Shown here piece by piece: positions 33,027 to 42,954 of a DNA stretch of 64,000 nucleotides (position 1 is its first letter; every line of letters begins with the position of its first letter). The notes below the pieces were generated by a model. That model made no database searches, was not told where the DNA came from, and saw only the letters and a program-made list of their open reading frames with translations. Source of the stretch: WJLY01 sp964562405 (lineage in GTDB: Bacteria; Joyebacterota; Joyebacteria; Joyebacterales; Joyebacteraceae); assembly GCA_964562405.1 (NCBI GenBank), contig CAZLTC010000006.1:1-64000 (forward strand). Reading direction: 5' to 3'. Both the position numbers and the translations under genes were made by a program.

Positions 33027-33401
33027 ATGAACAAGAGAAGAGTTGGGACGCTCGCGGAGCGCATCGCCGCGCGCTTTCTGGAGATGAACGGCTATTCGAT
33101 ACTCGTGACCGGCTACAGGTTCCACGGTCGCGAGATCGACGTGATAGCCAAGCGTGGAACGACCGTGGCGTTCGTGGAGGTCAAGTTCAGAAGCGGGGCC
33201 GGAAGAGGCGCTCCTCGCGAGTCCGTGCGGGCGACTAAGCGCAGCCACATCGTGCACGCGGCGAAGGGCTTCCTCTCGCAGGCACGGCTCCCGGCCCCTA
33301 GATGCCGGTTCGACGTGATCGAGATACGGATGGTGAGGGGAGGCCAGGCGATGAGCATAGAACACCTGGTCGGGGCCTTCGATGCCGACGCCTGGGGATG
33401 A
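33027..33401 (+). CDS. yraN: YraN family protein (UPF0102, endonuclease-like fold)
   Basis: A 124-residue protein with the restriction-endonuclease-like core: GTLAERIAARFLEMNGYSILVTGYRFHGREIDVIAKRGTTVAFVEVKFR. The Glu/Asp in GREIDVI and EVK form the possible metal site (E...D...ExK) of the family. Its biological role is not established to my knowledge; it typically sits beside rnhB and comM as here, suggesting a link to DNA processing. No clear ribosome site lies in front of ATG 33027. Confidence 0.93.
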   Translation: MNKRRVGTLAERIAARFLEMNGYSILVTGYRFHGREIDVIAKRGTTVAFVEVKFRSGAGRGAPRESVRATKRSHIVHAAKGFLSQARLPAPRCRFDVIEIRMVRGGQAMSIEHLVGAFDADAWG

Positions 33402-33416
33402 GCGAGGGGAGGGCTA

Positions 33417-34943
33417 ATGCTGGCGACCGTGCTTAGTGGAGGGGTCTGCGGGATCGACGGGTATATCGTGCGGGTAGAGGCGGACGTAAGCAGGGGGCTT
33501 CCGTCGTTCTCGACCGTCGGACTGGGTGACAGCGCGGTACGCGAGGGCCGCGACCGCGTCGCATCTGCCATACGAAACTCCGGTTTGAGCTTCCCGGTCG
33601 ACCGTATCACGGTGAACCTCGCGCCCGCTGACGTGCGCAAGGAGGGCGCGGGATTCGATCTCCCGATCGCGCTGGGCATCCTGGCCGCGACGGGGCAGGT
33701 CGAGAGCAGGCTCCTGGCGAGCTTCGCGGTCGTCGGAGAGCTTGCGCTGGACGGGACGACGCGCGGACTGAGCGGAGCGCTCCCCGTGGCCGCCGCGGCG
33801 GCCCGCGAGCGACTTCGCGGGATCATCCTTCCTGCCGGCAACGCTCGAGAGGCCGCGGTGTTCGGCGACCTCGCGGTGCTGCCGGTCCGCAACCTCAGGG
33901 GCGCGGTCCGCGTGCTTGCGGGTGGGCCGCCCGACGAGCCGGAGGAGGCGGTCCACGCGGCCGTCGCCCCGGACCGCGCGTCCGACCTGTCGGACATCCG
34001 CGGTCAGGAGCACGCGAAACGCGCTCTCGAGATCGCTGCCGCGGGGGGACACAACCTGCTCATGGTCGGCCCCCCCGGCGTGGGCAAGACGCTCCTGGCT
34101 CGCGCGTTCCCGACGGTGCTCCCCGGACTGACGCGCGAGGAGTCGCTCGTAGCGACGATGATCCACAGCGTGGCCGGCGAGCTTCCGCCGGGGAGTGGAC
34201 TGCTCGAGGCGAGACCGTTCCGGGCACCGCACCACACCGTGTCGTTCGCGGGGCTCGTCGGCGGCGGCAGGGTCCCGCGACCTGGCGAGGTCAGCCTGGC
34301 GCACGCCGGCGTTCTTTTCCTCGACGAGATCGCCGAGTTCAGGCGCGACGCCCTCGAGGCCCTCAGACAGCCGCTGGAGGACGGCCGCACGACCGTCACG
34401 CGGGCGGCCGCGACGGCCACGTTCCCGGCGGATTTCACGCTCGTGGCGAGCATGAATCCCTGCCCGTGCGGGCATCTCGGTCACCCGACCAGGCCCTGCA
34501 AGTGCGCACCGTCGGCGGTCAGGCGCTACAGGGGCAAGGTCTCGGGGCCGGTCATGGACCGCATCGACGTCCAGGTGCCGCTTCATCCGCCGACGTTCGA
34601 CGAGCTGTCGCCCGGCAGGGGAGGCGAGGCGAGCGTGGACGTGAGAGCGCGCGTCCTGGAGGTGAGGGGACTCCAGGCCGAGAGATGGAAGGCCTGCCGC
34701 AATCCGCTCAATGGGCGCGTTCCGACCGCGCTGCTCGTGGAGATGGTACAGCTCAGGGGGAGGGCGCGCGTGCTCCTGAGACGTGCCGTCAGCGAACTCG
34801 GCTTCTCTGCTCGCTCGTACCACAAGGTGCTCCGCATCGCACGCACCATCGCCGACCTCGCGGGCGAGGCGGAGGTCCGTGCCGCGCACGTGGCGGAGGC
34901 CGTCCAGTACCGCAGTCTGGACCGCCAGATCCCCTCGGGCTGA
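33417..34943 (+). CDS. comM: YifB/ComM family Mg-chelatase-like ATPase
   Basis: A 508-residue AAA+ protein; the homologue ComM acts as a hexameric helicase that promotes branch migration during natural transformation. The N-terminal ChlI-like domain (about 20-145) contains GLPSFSTVGLGDSAVREGRDRVASAIRNSG. The ATPase part has Walker A GPPGVGKT, Walker B GVLFLDEIAEF, sensor region SMNPCPCGH and a cysteine set CPCGHLGHPTRPCKC that may bind zinc, then a C-terminal lid (about 430-505) with RGRARVLLRRAVSELGFSARSYHKVLRIARTIADL. GGGGAGG precedes the ATG. It ends the operon; no dprA follows. Confidence 0.94.
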   Translation: MLATVLSGGVCGIDGYIVRVEADVSRGLPSFSTVGLGDSAVREGRDRVASAIRNSGLSFPVDRITVNLAPADVRKEGAGFDLPIALGILAATGQVESRLLASFAVVGELALDGTTRGLSGALPVAAAAARERLRGIILPAGNAREAAVFGDLAVLPVRNLRGAVRVLAGGPPDEPEEAVHAAVAPDRASDLSDIRGQEHAKRALEIAAAGGHNLLMVGPPGVGKTLLARAFPTVLPGLTREESLVATMIHSVAGELPPGSGLLEARPFRAPHHTVSFAGLVGGGRVPRPGEVSLAHAGVLFLDEIAEFRRDALEALRQPLEDGRTTVTRAAATATFPADFTLVASMNPCPCGHLGHPTRPCKCAPSAVRRYRGKVSGPVMDRIDVQVPLHPPTFDELSPGRGGEASVDVRARVLEVRGLQAERWKACRNPLNGRVPTALLVEMVQLRGRARVLLRRAVSELGFSARSYHKVLRIARTIADLAGEAEVRAAHVAEAVQYRSLDRQIPSG

Positions 34944-35049
34944 ATGCGCAGTGGCCCGCCGCGTTCGGAAGATCGGGCGCCAACGGCCGAGGGCGAAGCG
35001 AAGCGCCGCAGAGCGGTTGTCTCCGGGTTCGGGCCGTAAGTCGCACGGG

Positions 35050-35078
35050 TGGACAGGATTATGCTAGTATGCTATAAT
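35050..35078 (+). promoter_or_regulatory. Promoter of C1A protease gene
   Basis: TGGACA (35050-35055), 17 bp, TATAAT (35073-35078), with an extended TGC before the -10. It shares the 13-mer AGTATGCTATAAT with the BNR-protein promoter. The preceding 106 bp after comM show nothing else. Confidence 0.8.
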
Positions 35079-35115
35079 AATACAAACGGTCAAGGAGACA
35101 ACCGGAGGCGTGACA

Positions 35116-37644
35116 ATGCACGGCATCGGTAGGGTATGCGCATGCTTGGCGGCTGCGGCCGCCCTGGCTTTGTGCGCGGGTTCGGCGCTCGCGGACGAGA
35201 AGGCGGCCGGCGACCCCGAGATAGAGGCTCTTCAAAGGCAGATCGATGGCCAGGGTCTGAGCTGGACGGCCAAGCACAACTGGACGTCCGATCTCTCCAC
35301 GGAGGAGTTCAGGGCTCTCCTGGGAACGCGAGTACCGCCCGAGGTTCAGAGGCGCTTCGACGCTCTGGACCCCCAGGACTTCCCGGTAGCGCGCGACCTG
35401 CCGGACAGCTTCAGCTGGCGGACGCAGGACATAATGACGGCCGTGAAGAACCAGGCCTCGTGCGGGAGCTGCTGGGATTTCGCGGGAGTGGGCGCCCTCG
35501 AGGCCGTGATAAAGCAGAGCACCAGCATCGAGCTGGACCTTTCCGAGCAGCAGGTTCTCTCCTGCGCTACTCCCGGATACGGGTGCGGCGGTGGCTGGTA
35601 CGCGTGGGCTTGGAGCTACTTCCGGGACTACGGCGCGGTCAGCGAGTCGTGCATGCCGTACGAGGCCGACGATGAGGTTCCCTGTGCCGACTCGGGATGT
35701 GAGAAGGTCGCGACGGCCAAGAACTGGATCGACATACCGGACGACGTCGAGGTCATCAAGACCGCGCTGCTCACCGCTCCGATCGCTACGACCTTCACCG
35801 TCTACGACGACTTCAGCTCATACGGATCCGGCTGCTACGAGCACGCGGGCGATGACCCGATCAACCACGCGGTCGTCATCGTCGGATGGGACGACAACAA
35901 GTGCGGCGCCGGCGACGGCGCGTGGCTCTGCAAGAACAGCTGGGGCAACTGGTGGGGCGACCTGGGCGGCTACTTCTGGATCAAGTACGGCAGCTGCAAC
36001 ATAGGTTCCAACGTGCAGCAGGTTTTCTACTATCCGGGTGTCGACGTCGTCCACGACTCGCACGAATTCAGCGACACCGCGGGTGACGACGACGGCTGGG
36101 CGGATCCTGGCGAGTCGATCGATCTGTCGGTCACGCTCAAGAACGAGATAGTGGCTCCCGATCGCACGGGCGTGTCGGCCACGATCAGCACGAACTCCCC
36201 GTACGTAACGGTGACGCAGAATGCCGCGTCGTTCGGAAACCTCGACGCGGGCGAGACTGCGACCGGAGCGCCCGCGTACGAGTTCGTCGTGGACAAGTTC
36301 GCTCCTGCCGGCGAGGAGGTGGAGTTCGTCCTGTCGATCACCGGCGGGGCACGCTACGCGAACTCGGACACGTTCGCTATCGTGCTTGGTCCCATCCCGG
36401 TCCTCCTCGTGGACGACGACGCGGGCGAGTCGACCGAAATGTGGTTCGAGGACTCGCTGAGGAGGGTCCGCCCTGTCCACAAGTCCTGGATCGAGGACGT
36501 GCAGGGCCCGATCTCCCTGGCCGAACTGAACCGGTACACCGCCGTCATCTGGGACTGCGGATGGGGTGGCAAACTGGACGCAGACAATAGGACGACCCTC
36601 GAGTCGTATCTCGACGGTGGCGGGACGATCCTCTTCTCCGGTGAGGACATGGGCTGGGCGCTCAACTACCAGAACGACCCGGACGAGATCCAGTTCTACA
36701 ACGACTACCTTCATGCCGACTACATCGCCGACGACTCGGGCTACCGCAGCGTCGACGGCGTCTCGGGCGACCCGATAGGGGACGGCCTGTCGTTCACGCT
36801 CAACGGCACCGACAGCGCCATGAACCAGTTCTATCCCAGCGAGATCGAGCCGAGGACGGGCGCGACGGGCATCTTCGAGTATGCGCCCGGGACCGAGGGA
36901 GCGCTGCGCTACTCCACGGGCCATCGCGAGGTCTATCTCGCGTTCGGCTTCGAGGGAGTGACCGGCGCCGCCGTGCGCGACACGATCATGCGCAGGGCGC
37001 TCGAGTGGCTCGTCGATGGCGACTGGCCGGATGTGACGCAGCCGACCGTCGAGGTGACGGCGCCGAACGGTGGCGAAGAGTACTCCATTCACGACACCGT
37101 CAGAATAAGCTGGGACGCCGGTGACGACGTTGGGGTGACGGAGCTCGAGCTCTACTACTCGACCGACGGAGGAGCGACGTATCCGGACACCATTGCAATC
37201 CTGACGGCGCCGGCATCCTACTACGACTGGCCTGTGCCCGATGAGGCCGGCGAGACGTCTCGGGTGCGTGTGGTTGCGCGTGACGCGGCGGGACTGGCCG
37301 CGTACGACGACTCGGACGCGGATTTCAGCGTGGTCGACCCGGGCAGCGGTATCGTTGACGCGCCAAGGGCGCTTGCCCTAGGGCAGAACATGCCCAACCC
37401 GTTCAATCCCGTGACCCGCATAGCCTACTCGATACCGCGTCCCGCTCACGTTCGCCTTACGATATACGACGTCAACGGGAGGGTCGTGAGGAGTCTCGTC
37501 GATAGGTCGATGATGGCCGACGACTACGTCTCGGTCTGGGACGGCAGGACCGATGGCGGCGGCGAGGCCGCTTCGGGTATCTACCTGTACAGACTCACCG
37601 CCGATGGCACGGAACTCGAGCGGAAGATGATCCTGCTGCGCTGA
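35116..37644 (+). CDS. Secreted papain-family (C1A) cysteine protease with GATase-like module and C-terminal sorting domain
   Basis: An 842-residue exported protease. ATG 35116 is preferred (GGAGG 7 nt upstream) over GTG 35110. Signal peptide about 1-27, a propeptide to about 90, then a papain domain: Gln113, Cys119 in SCGSCWDFAG, His251 in NHAVVIVGWDD and Asn274 in KNSWGNWWG, all four functional residues present. Next are an Ig-like domain (about 315-420), a GATase1-like module starting VLLVDDDAGES (about 425-640) also found in the M6 protease at 7110, a further beta domain (PNGGEEYSIHDTVRISWDA), and the FlgD/Ig-like tail (NMPNPFNPVTRI, GIYLYRL, ending KMILLR). Likely role: extracellular protein breakdown. 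Confidence 0.92.
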   Translation: MHGIGRVCACLAAAAALALCAGSALADEKAAGDPEIEALQRQIDGQGLSWTAKHNWTSDLSTEEFRALLGTRVPPEVQRRFDALDPQDFPVARDLPDSFSWRTQDIMTAVKNQASCGSCWDFAGVGALEAVIKQSTSIELDLSEQQVLSCATPGYGCGGGWYAWAWSYFRDYGAVSESCMPYEADDEVPCADSGCEKVATAKNWIDIPDDVEVIKTALLTAPIATTFTVYDDFSSYGSGCYEHAGDDPINHAVVIVGWDDNKCGAGDGAWLCKNSWGNWWGDLGGYFWIKYGSCNIGSNVQQVFYYPGVDVVHDSHEFSDTAGDDDGWADPGESIDLSVTLKNEIVAPDRTGVSATISTNSPYVTVTQNAASFGNLDAGETATGAPAYEFVVDKFAPAGEEVEFVLSITGGARYANSDTFAIVLGPIPVLLVDDDAGESTEMWFEDSLRRVRPVHKSWIEDVQGPISLAELNRYTAVIWDCGWGGKLDADNRTTLESYLDGGGTILFSGEDMGWALNYQNDPDEIQFYNDYLHADYIADDSGYRSVDGVSGDPIGDGLSFTLNGTDSAMNQFYPSEIEPRTGATGIFEYAPGTEGALRYSTGHREVYLAFGFEGVTGAAVRDTIMRRALEWLVDGDWPDVTQPTVEVTAPNGGEEYSIHDTVRISWDAGDDVGVTELELYYSTDGGATYPDTIAILTAPASYYDWPVPDEAGETSRVRVVARDAAGLAAYDDSDADFSVVDPGSGIVDAPRALALGQNMPNPFNPVTRIAYSIPRPAHVRLTIYDVNGRVVRSLVDRSMMADDYVSVWDGRTDGGGEAASGIYLYRLTADGTELERKMILLR

Positions 37645-37680
37645 CGTGGGTGGGACGTCCGCCGAGCCGCGGAATCCATG

Positions 37681-37708
37681 GGGGCCTGGACGGTGACGTC
37701 CGGGCCCC
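37681..37708 (+). terminator. Terminator hairpin after C1A protease
   Basis: GGGGCCTGGACG, loop GTGA, CGTCCGGGCCCC: 12 pairs including one G-U. No T-run follows. Confidence 0.6.
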
Positions 37709-37913
37709 GCTCGTTGGGGCGGGGGTGCGTCGCCGCGCGCCGGCCCGCCATGTCCCGGCGCTCCTCCCCGGGACCGCCCGCGGCCGTCACGCCCCGACAT
37801 GCCGGGCTTGATTGCCCCGGCCGATGCCGCTACCATGAACTGAACCGACAGTCCCCTTGGACCTGAGAGCGATCCACCTGCAGGCGCGGGCAGCGCCGCG
37901 CGAGAGAAGACCC

Positions 37914-39632
37914 GTGAATACGCGAGCACACGCCGTCATAATCCTGGTCGTCATGGCCTTCTTCGTCGGCATCTTTCTCTGGCAGGAGCACGCTGCCACG
38001 GGGACGTTCGGTTTCCCTCTCGACGATGCCTGGATTCACGCGCAGTTCGCCCGGAACATCGTGCTCGGCAACGGGTTCTCTTACAACCCGGGCGTGCCGG
38101 CCTCGGGATCGACGGCGCCGCTGTGGACGTTCGTGTCGGCGACCGGGTTTCTTCTGACCGGCGATCCCGTTCTCGGCGCGAAGGTCATGGGCGTCCTCTT
38201 CCTTGGTCTCACCGTGTTCCTCGTCTACTTCATCGTGAGGGCGATCACGGGCGACGGGAGGGAGGCGCTCTTCGCCGCCGTGATAGCGGCGTCGCTCCCC
38301 AGGCTGCTCTGGGCGAGCGTCTCCGGGATGGAGGTGACGCTCGCGGTCTCGCTCTCTCTGGCTGGCATACTTACTCACATCCTCTACTCCAACACGTCGG
38401 ACAAACGGCAGTACCTCTCGACCGCGCTCTTCGGACTCGCGACGCTCGCCAGGCCCGAGTGCGGGATCTTCTTCGGCGCGGCTCTGCTCGACCGCACGCT
38501 CGTGCGCGTCCTCATCCGCTGGCGCGGGCTGGCGGCGCGCGAGTGGGCCGTGCCAATGCTGCTGCACGTGGGGCTCTTCGCTCTCGTACTGCTTCCGTTC
38601 CTCGTGTTCAGCAAGCGCTTCGGCATAGGATTCCTGCCGAACACAGCCTACGCCAAGGCGCTGTTCTGGAACAGGGGACTCATCTCGGCCTTCATCAAGT
38701 CCAGCCCGCTGGAGCTTCTGAAGTCACTGACCGTGTACCCGTTCAATTACTACCTGTCGTTTCTCGAGGAGAGCTCGCGGAACAACCCCGTCCTCTTCGC
38801 CATGGTTGCGTTCGGTTTCTTCAAGCTGACGCTCTCGATGCCGTACGGCCGCACGACGCGATACCAGTCGTTCATCCTGCCCCTTGCGGTGATCCTCTTC
38901 CCGCTCGTCATGGGCATCGTGGCGCCGTTCGGCGAGGCATCGTTCCAGGAGGGCCGCTACGCGGCGCCCGTGGCCCCGCTCATGCTCATAGTGGGCACGA
39001 TCGGCATCTACTCGGCGGCCAGCTACGGCGCGCGCATATTCAGCGAGGCCAAGTTCATGGGAAGTCCGGCCAGGCTTGTACTCGAGCGCAGCCTGATCTG
39101 GTTCCTGATGGCGCTGACGCTGTTAGCGCAGGGGAGAAACGTCTGGTACCAAAGCAAGATTTACGGAAAGGAAGTGGCGAACATCGAGGACATGCAGGTG
39201 ACGCTCGGCAGATGGATAGACCAGAACCTGCCCCGCGATGCGGTGATCGCGGTCAACGACGTCGGCGCTATAGCGTACTTCTCCCAGCGCAAGGTCCTGG
39301 ACACCGTCGGCCTCATATCACCCGAGGTGCTGGCATACCGCAGAGAAGGTCAGTCCGCCGACACGGCGATGTTCAGTCTGCTGGAGTCCGAGAGGCCTGA
39401 CTATGCGGTGCTGTTCCCCGCGTGGTATCCGCAGTCGGTTCGCAGGGACGTCTTCGAGCCCATCCATCGCGTCGTGCTCCACGACAACGTGATCTGCGGA
39501 GGTGATGAGATGGTCGTCTACAAACTGGACTGGGACAGGCTGGGCGACACAGACGAGGCGCCGAAGAGGGTTCCGGAGGGCGACGGCGGAGCGGCCGCCG
39601 AGCGTTCCCGCGAGGAGGTCCCGGATGGCTAG
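37914..39632 (+). CDS. Multi-span GT-C-type membrane glycosyltransferase-like protein
   Basis: A 572-residue integral membrane protein with about 10-12 hydrophobic helices and a soluble C-terminal part from about residue 410. The first extracytoplasmic loop has FPLDDAWIHAQFARNI, the acidic DD motif that marks GT-C enzymes using polyprenyl-phosphate sugars (PMT/ArnT type). The C-terminal domain (LGRWIDQNLPRDAVIAVNDVGAIAYFSQRKVLDTVGL) matches similar uncharacterised GT-C proteins. The acceptor and sugar are unknown. GTG 37914 is chosen; TTG 37857 is the upstream alternative. The PAP2 phosphatase gene overlaps its end by 8 nt, and such a phosphatase could recycle the lipid carrier. Confidence 0.75.
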   Translation: MNTRAHAVIILVVMAFFVGIFLWQEHAATGTFGFPLDDAWIHAQFARNIVLGNGFSYNPGVPASGSTAPLWTFVSATGFLLTGDPVLGAKVMGVLFLGLTVFLVYFIVRAITGDGREALFAAVIAASLPRLLWASVSGMEVTLAVSLSLAGILTHILYSNTSDKRQYLSTALFGLATLARPECGIFFGAALLDRTLVRVLIRWRGLAAREWAVPMLLHVGLFALVLLPFLVFSKRFGIGFLPNTAYAKALFWNRGLISAFIKSSPLELLKSLTVYPFNYYLSFLEESSRNNPVLFAMVAFGFFKLTLSMPYGRTTRYQSFILPLAVILFPLVMGIVAPFGEASFQEGRYAAPVAPLMLIVGTIGIYSAASYGARIFSEAKFMGSPARLVLERSLIWFLMALTLLAQGRNVWYQSKIYGKEVANIEDMQVTLGRWIDQNLPRDAVIAVNDVGAIAYFSQRKVLDTVGLISPEVLAYRREGQSADTAMFSLLESERPDYAVLFPAWYPQSVRRDVFEPIHRVVLHDNVICGGDEMVVYKLDWDRLGDTDEAPKRVPEGDGGAAAERSREEVPDG

Positions 39633-40221
39633 CTACCTGGGCCAGATCGACCACTGGCTCTTCCTGTTGCTGAACGGCAGGCTCACGAGTCCCTTGCTCG
39701 ACAAGGTGATGCCGTTCGTGACCACACAGGAACACTGGTATCCACTGCTCCTGGTCGTCCTCGTCGCGCTGCTCATATGGGGCGGTCGGCGCGGACGCAT
39801 AGCGGCCGTGCTCCTCATCGTTGCCGTGGCCTTGGCCGACCAGATCTCCTGCTCGCTCCTCAAGCCGCTCGTCGGCCGCATCCGTCCCTGCAATGCTCTG
39901 CCCTCCGACCAGGTGCGACTTCTCGTGGGTTGCTCGAAGGCCTTCTCATTCCCCTCGGCGCATGCCGCCAACTCCTTCGCCATGGCGTGGGTCGTTTCCT
40001 GGGGCATGCCCAGGCTCTCCTTCTTCGCCTTCCTCCTGGCCATCGCCGTGGCGTACTCGCGTGTCTACGTCGGCGTGCACTACCCGCTGGATGTCCTGGG
40101 GGGCGCGGTCCTCGGCCTGCTCATCGGCGGTCTTCTGACCGCGCTCGGGCGAGTGGTCGAGAGGAAGCTGAGGCGGAGGAGACTGGCGGGGGAGGGCACG
40201 GAGTTCGGGCATGGGAGGTGA
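39625..40221 (+). CDS. PAP2 superfamily membrane phosphatase
   Basis: A 198-residue membrane phosphatase related to undecaprenyl-pyrophosphate and lipid phosphatases. The three PAP2 motifs are clear: KPLVGRIRPC, SFPSAHA and SRVYVGVHYPLDVLGG, with about five to six transmembrane helices between them. The start ATG 39625 has GAGGAGG and overlaps the end of the GT-C gene, implying coupled translation. Likely role: dephosphorylation of a lipid carrier used by the upstream glycosyltransferase-like protein; that link is inferred from context only. Confidence 0.9.
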   Translation: MASYLGQIDHWLFLLLNGRLTSPLLDKVMPFVTTQEHWYPLLLVVLVALLIWGGRRGRIAAVLLIVAVALADQISCSLLKPLVGRIRPCNALPSDQVRLLVGCSKAFSFPSAHAANSFAMAWVVSWGMPRLSFFAFLLAIAVAYSRVYVGVHYPLDVLGGAVLGLLIGGLLTALGRVVERKLRRRRLAGEGTEFGHGR

Positions 40222-40260
40222 CCGGGAACAGGTCGGTCTTCGACAGCGGACATCAGGCAG

Positions 40261-40290
40261 AACGCCCGGCAGGATCTCCTACCGGGCGTT
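40261..40290. terminator. Bidirectional terminator between PAP2 and M16 genes
   Basis: AACGCCCGG-c-AGGA-tc-TCCT-a-CCGGGCGTT, an almost perfect 14-bp stem between convergent genes, followed by TTCGCT on the plus strand. Confidence 0.8.
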
Positions 40291-40335
40291 TCGCTGTCCT
40301 TACGCGTCCGTGATTCGAACCGCTTCCTGAAGGGC

Positions 40336-42954
40336 CTACTCCGTTGACGAGGTCGCCTCGTCACTCTCGGCGGGCCGCGGCCGTCTCAGCACTGTGACCG
40401 GATTGTTCAGGTACTTCTTAGCGACGCGGAGCACGTCGTCCTTGGTTACCGACTCGATGCCCTGAGCGTAGTCTCTGTTGAAATCGTACCCGAGTCCGTA
40501 CAGCTCGGCTACCGCCACGTCCTGAGCCTGAGCCTCGTTGGTCTGCTTCGACGTCTTGTCCATGACGACGCAAAGCTGCTTGGCGTGCTCCAGTTCCTCG
40601 TCGGTGACAGGGTCCGTCGCGATCTGCTTCATGTACTTGTTGATGATGGAGAGCGACTGGTCGAGCGCCTCGTCATAGGTCGCCGCGTAGATGCCGAAGT
40701 AGCCGGTATCGAACCCGGTCCAGTTGTAGGCATGCACCACGTAGACCAGCGAGTTCCCTCTGAGGTCCGAGTGCAGCCATCCGCCTGGGTAGTAGATGCC
40801 TGACGTAACGGCATCCAGAACGTCCATTGCGCAGCGGTCGCCGGACGAGTACGGCATCCCCTTGTAGCCCATGAAGATGATCGTCTGTGCGCGATCGTGA
40901 TAGCTGGTGAGCGTCTTGGCCTCCACGGCCTCGGGCTCCACCGCGATGCCAGGGCCGCGCTCACCATCGGACTGCCAGTCCCCGAACGCGTCCTCGACCA
41001 TCGCCAGCGCATCGTCGTAGTCGATGTCGCCGAACACCGTCACGACCGTGTTGTGGGGCGTCACCAGCGCGTCGTGATGCGCGACGAGGTCGGCACGGGT
41101 CATCGCGGCCACGCTCTCGGGCGTGCCCACCGGTGGTCTGCCGTACGGATGGGTCGGGAATAGCTCGGCGAGCATCCTGTCCATGGCGTCGGTCGTCCAG
41201 TTGTCACCGCGAGCCAGGATGGCGGCGTCGATCAGCGGGCGCTCCTTGTCCATCTCCGCCGTGTCGAAGCGGGGGTTCATCAGGATGTCGGAGAAGAGGT
41301 CCATGCCCTCGCCGAGGTCCTCGGTCATGACGGTCATGCCCGACTGTATGCGAGTGTGGTTGGCCGAGCACGCGTACTGCGCTCCCATTTCGTCGATCTC
41401 GAGCGCGATCTCGTCGGCGCTGCGGCTGTCCGTGCCTCGCGGCATCATCTCGGCCACGAAGTTGGCCAGGCCGTTCTTGTCCTCGAACCTGGCGCCGGCC
41501 ATCGAGTAGCTGCCCAGGAAGACGATGGGATTCGTGCTGTTGCGCTTGATGAGGACCGTGAGGCCGTTGTCGAGGACGTGCTTCTCGACGTCGCCCACTT
41601 CCGGCGCCTCGACCGACACCTGCGCCACCTCCGCGGACTGCTCGGCAGTGGGCTCGAGCACGGCGATCCCAAGATTGTCATCATAGAAGTACTTCTTCAC
41701 CACGTCGCGGATCTGGTCCGCTGTGACGTCCTGTATGTGCGCCGTGTAGAGCTCGTCGAAGTCGGGGTTCCCCGCCGTGATCTCGGAGCGACCGAGGCTC
41801 GACGCGAGGCTCTCCAGGTCCTGCCTGCTGAAGTAGAAGTCGGCCGTCTTGAGCTTCTTGGCCTTGTCGATCTCCTTCTCGGAGACCCGCTCCGTGGCCA
41901 GCTTGTAGACCTCCTCCGTGACCGCGTCTATGGCCGCGTCGATGTTGGCCGGATCGAGGGTCATCGAGACCGCGAACGTGCCCGCGTCGTAGGAAGGAGT
42001 GTGCGACCAGGAAGACACGCTGTATACGAGACCGAGGTCGTCGACGAGCTTCTTGTGAAGCCGCGAGCTGTTTCCCTCGGACAGCACGTGGGAGAGGATG
42101 TCGAGCGGGTACAGGTCCGGGTCCGAGAGCGGAACGGTGTGCCATCCCATGAGGATGTACGCCATGTCGAGGTCCCGCTGCTCCATCAGCACGCGGCGGC
42201 CAAGCTGGGGCGGCTCAGGGACCAGGGCGGGCATGTCGACCGGCTTCCTGGCGAAGTCCTTGAAGGCGTCGGCGATCTTCGCCATCGCCTCGGCGGAGTC
42301 GAGGTCGCCGACGGCGACGAACACCATGTTGTCCGGCACGTACATCCGGTCGTGGTACTTCACGAGGTCGTCGCGCGTCAGCTTGAGGAAGTTGTCCAGA
42401 TAGCCTATCACCGGGTACTTGGCCGGATGCTCGCGGAACATGACCTCTTTGAAGAGGTTGTAGATCCGCCGGCCCGGCTCGTCGTAGCCCATGTTGATCT
42501 CGCGCGTGATGACTCCGTGCTGCGCATCGACCTGCTCCTGCGGAAGATTGACGTTCATCGCCTGGTCGGCCAGCAGGTCGAGGGCCTCGTCGAAGTTATC
42601 GGTGGAGGTCTCTATGAAATAGCAGGCGTGGTCGTTGGTCGTGTACGCGTTGTACCCGCCGCCGATGGCCTCGACCTCCTTCTCGATCTGGTCGAGCGTG
42701 CGGTTCGTGGTCCCATCGCTCATCATGTGCTCGAGGTAGTGAGTGATGCCGCACCCGAGGTACTCCTCCTCGTGGATGCTGCCCGACTTGACGTAGAAGC
42801 GGAGGTTCACTACCGGAGACGAGTGGTTCTCGCGGACGATGACGGTCATGCCGTCGGGAAGGACCTCCCTAACGGTCTCCGTCGCCTGGACCGCGACAGA
42901 AGCGAAAAGCACCAAAGCGGTGGCCAGCCAGACGGCTGCGACTGCGGCTCTCAT
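40336..42954 (-). CDS. Secreted M16 family zinc protease (insulinase/pitrilysin type), two-domain
   Basis: An 872-residue exported peptidase. Signal peptide about 1-24 (VWLATALVLFASVAVQA). The N-terminal half has the inverted zinc motif HYLEH at 72-76 and the distal Glu in HGVITREINMGYDEPGRR, so it is catalytically complete. The second half (from about 450, VLDNGLTVLIKRNSTNPIV) is a homologous M16 domain in which the zinc motif is lost (GLANFVAEMMPRGT), the usual active/inactive pairing. Such proteins degrade small peptides in a closed chamber. AGGGAGGGATAG precedes the start. It lacks the FlgD-like tail, so it is probably periplasmic. It has a good promoter at 43085-43113. Confidence 0.93.
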   Translation of the reverse strand: MRAAVAAVWLATALVLFASVAVQATETVREVLPDGMTVIVRENHSSPVVNLRFYVKSGSIHEEEYLGCGITHYLEHMMSDGTTNRTLDQIEKEVEAIGGGYNAYTTNDHACYFIETSTDNFDEALDLLADQAMNVNLPQEQVDAQHGVITREINMGYDEPGRRIYNLFKEVMFREHPAKYPVIGYLDNFLKLTRDDLVKYHDRMYVPDNMVFVAVGDLDSAEAMAKIADAFKDFARKPVDMPALVPEPPQLGRRVLMEQRDLDMAYILMGWHTVPLSDPDLYPLDILSHVLSEGNSSRLHKKLVDDLGLVYSVSSWSHTPSYDAGTFAVSMTLDPANIDAAIDAVTEEVYKLATERVSEKEIDKAKKLKTADFYFSRQDLESLASSLGRSEITAGNPDFDELYTAHIQDVTADQIRDVVKKYFYDDNLGIAVLEPTAEQSAEVAQVSVEAPEVGDVEKHVLDNGLTVLIKRNSTNPIVFLGSYSMAGARFEDKNGLANFVAEMMPRGTDSRSADEIALEIDEMGAQYACSANHTRIQSGMTVMTEDLGEGMDLFSDILMNPRFDTAEMDKERPLIDAAILARGDNWTTDAMDRMLAELFPTHPYGRPPVGTPESVAAMTRADLVAHHDALVTPHNTVVTVFGDIDYDDALAMVEDAFGDWQSDGERGPGIAVEPEAVEAKTLTSYHDRAQTIIFMGYKGMPYSSGDRCAMDVLDAVTSGIYYPGGWLHSDLRGNSLVYVVHAYNWTGFDTGYFGIYAATYDEALDQSLSIINKYMKQIATDPVTDEELEHAKQLCVVMDKTSKQTNEAQAQDVAVAELYGLGYDFNRDYAQGIESVTKDDVLRVAKKYLNNPVTVLRRPRPAESDEATSSTE

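Noticed and set aside
40336..42954. M16 protein as part of the sorting-tail secretion set
   Set aside because: Its C-terminus (RRPRPAESDEATSSTE) has no FlgD-like domain or KMxLLK tail.
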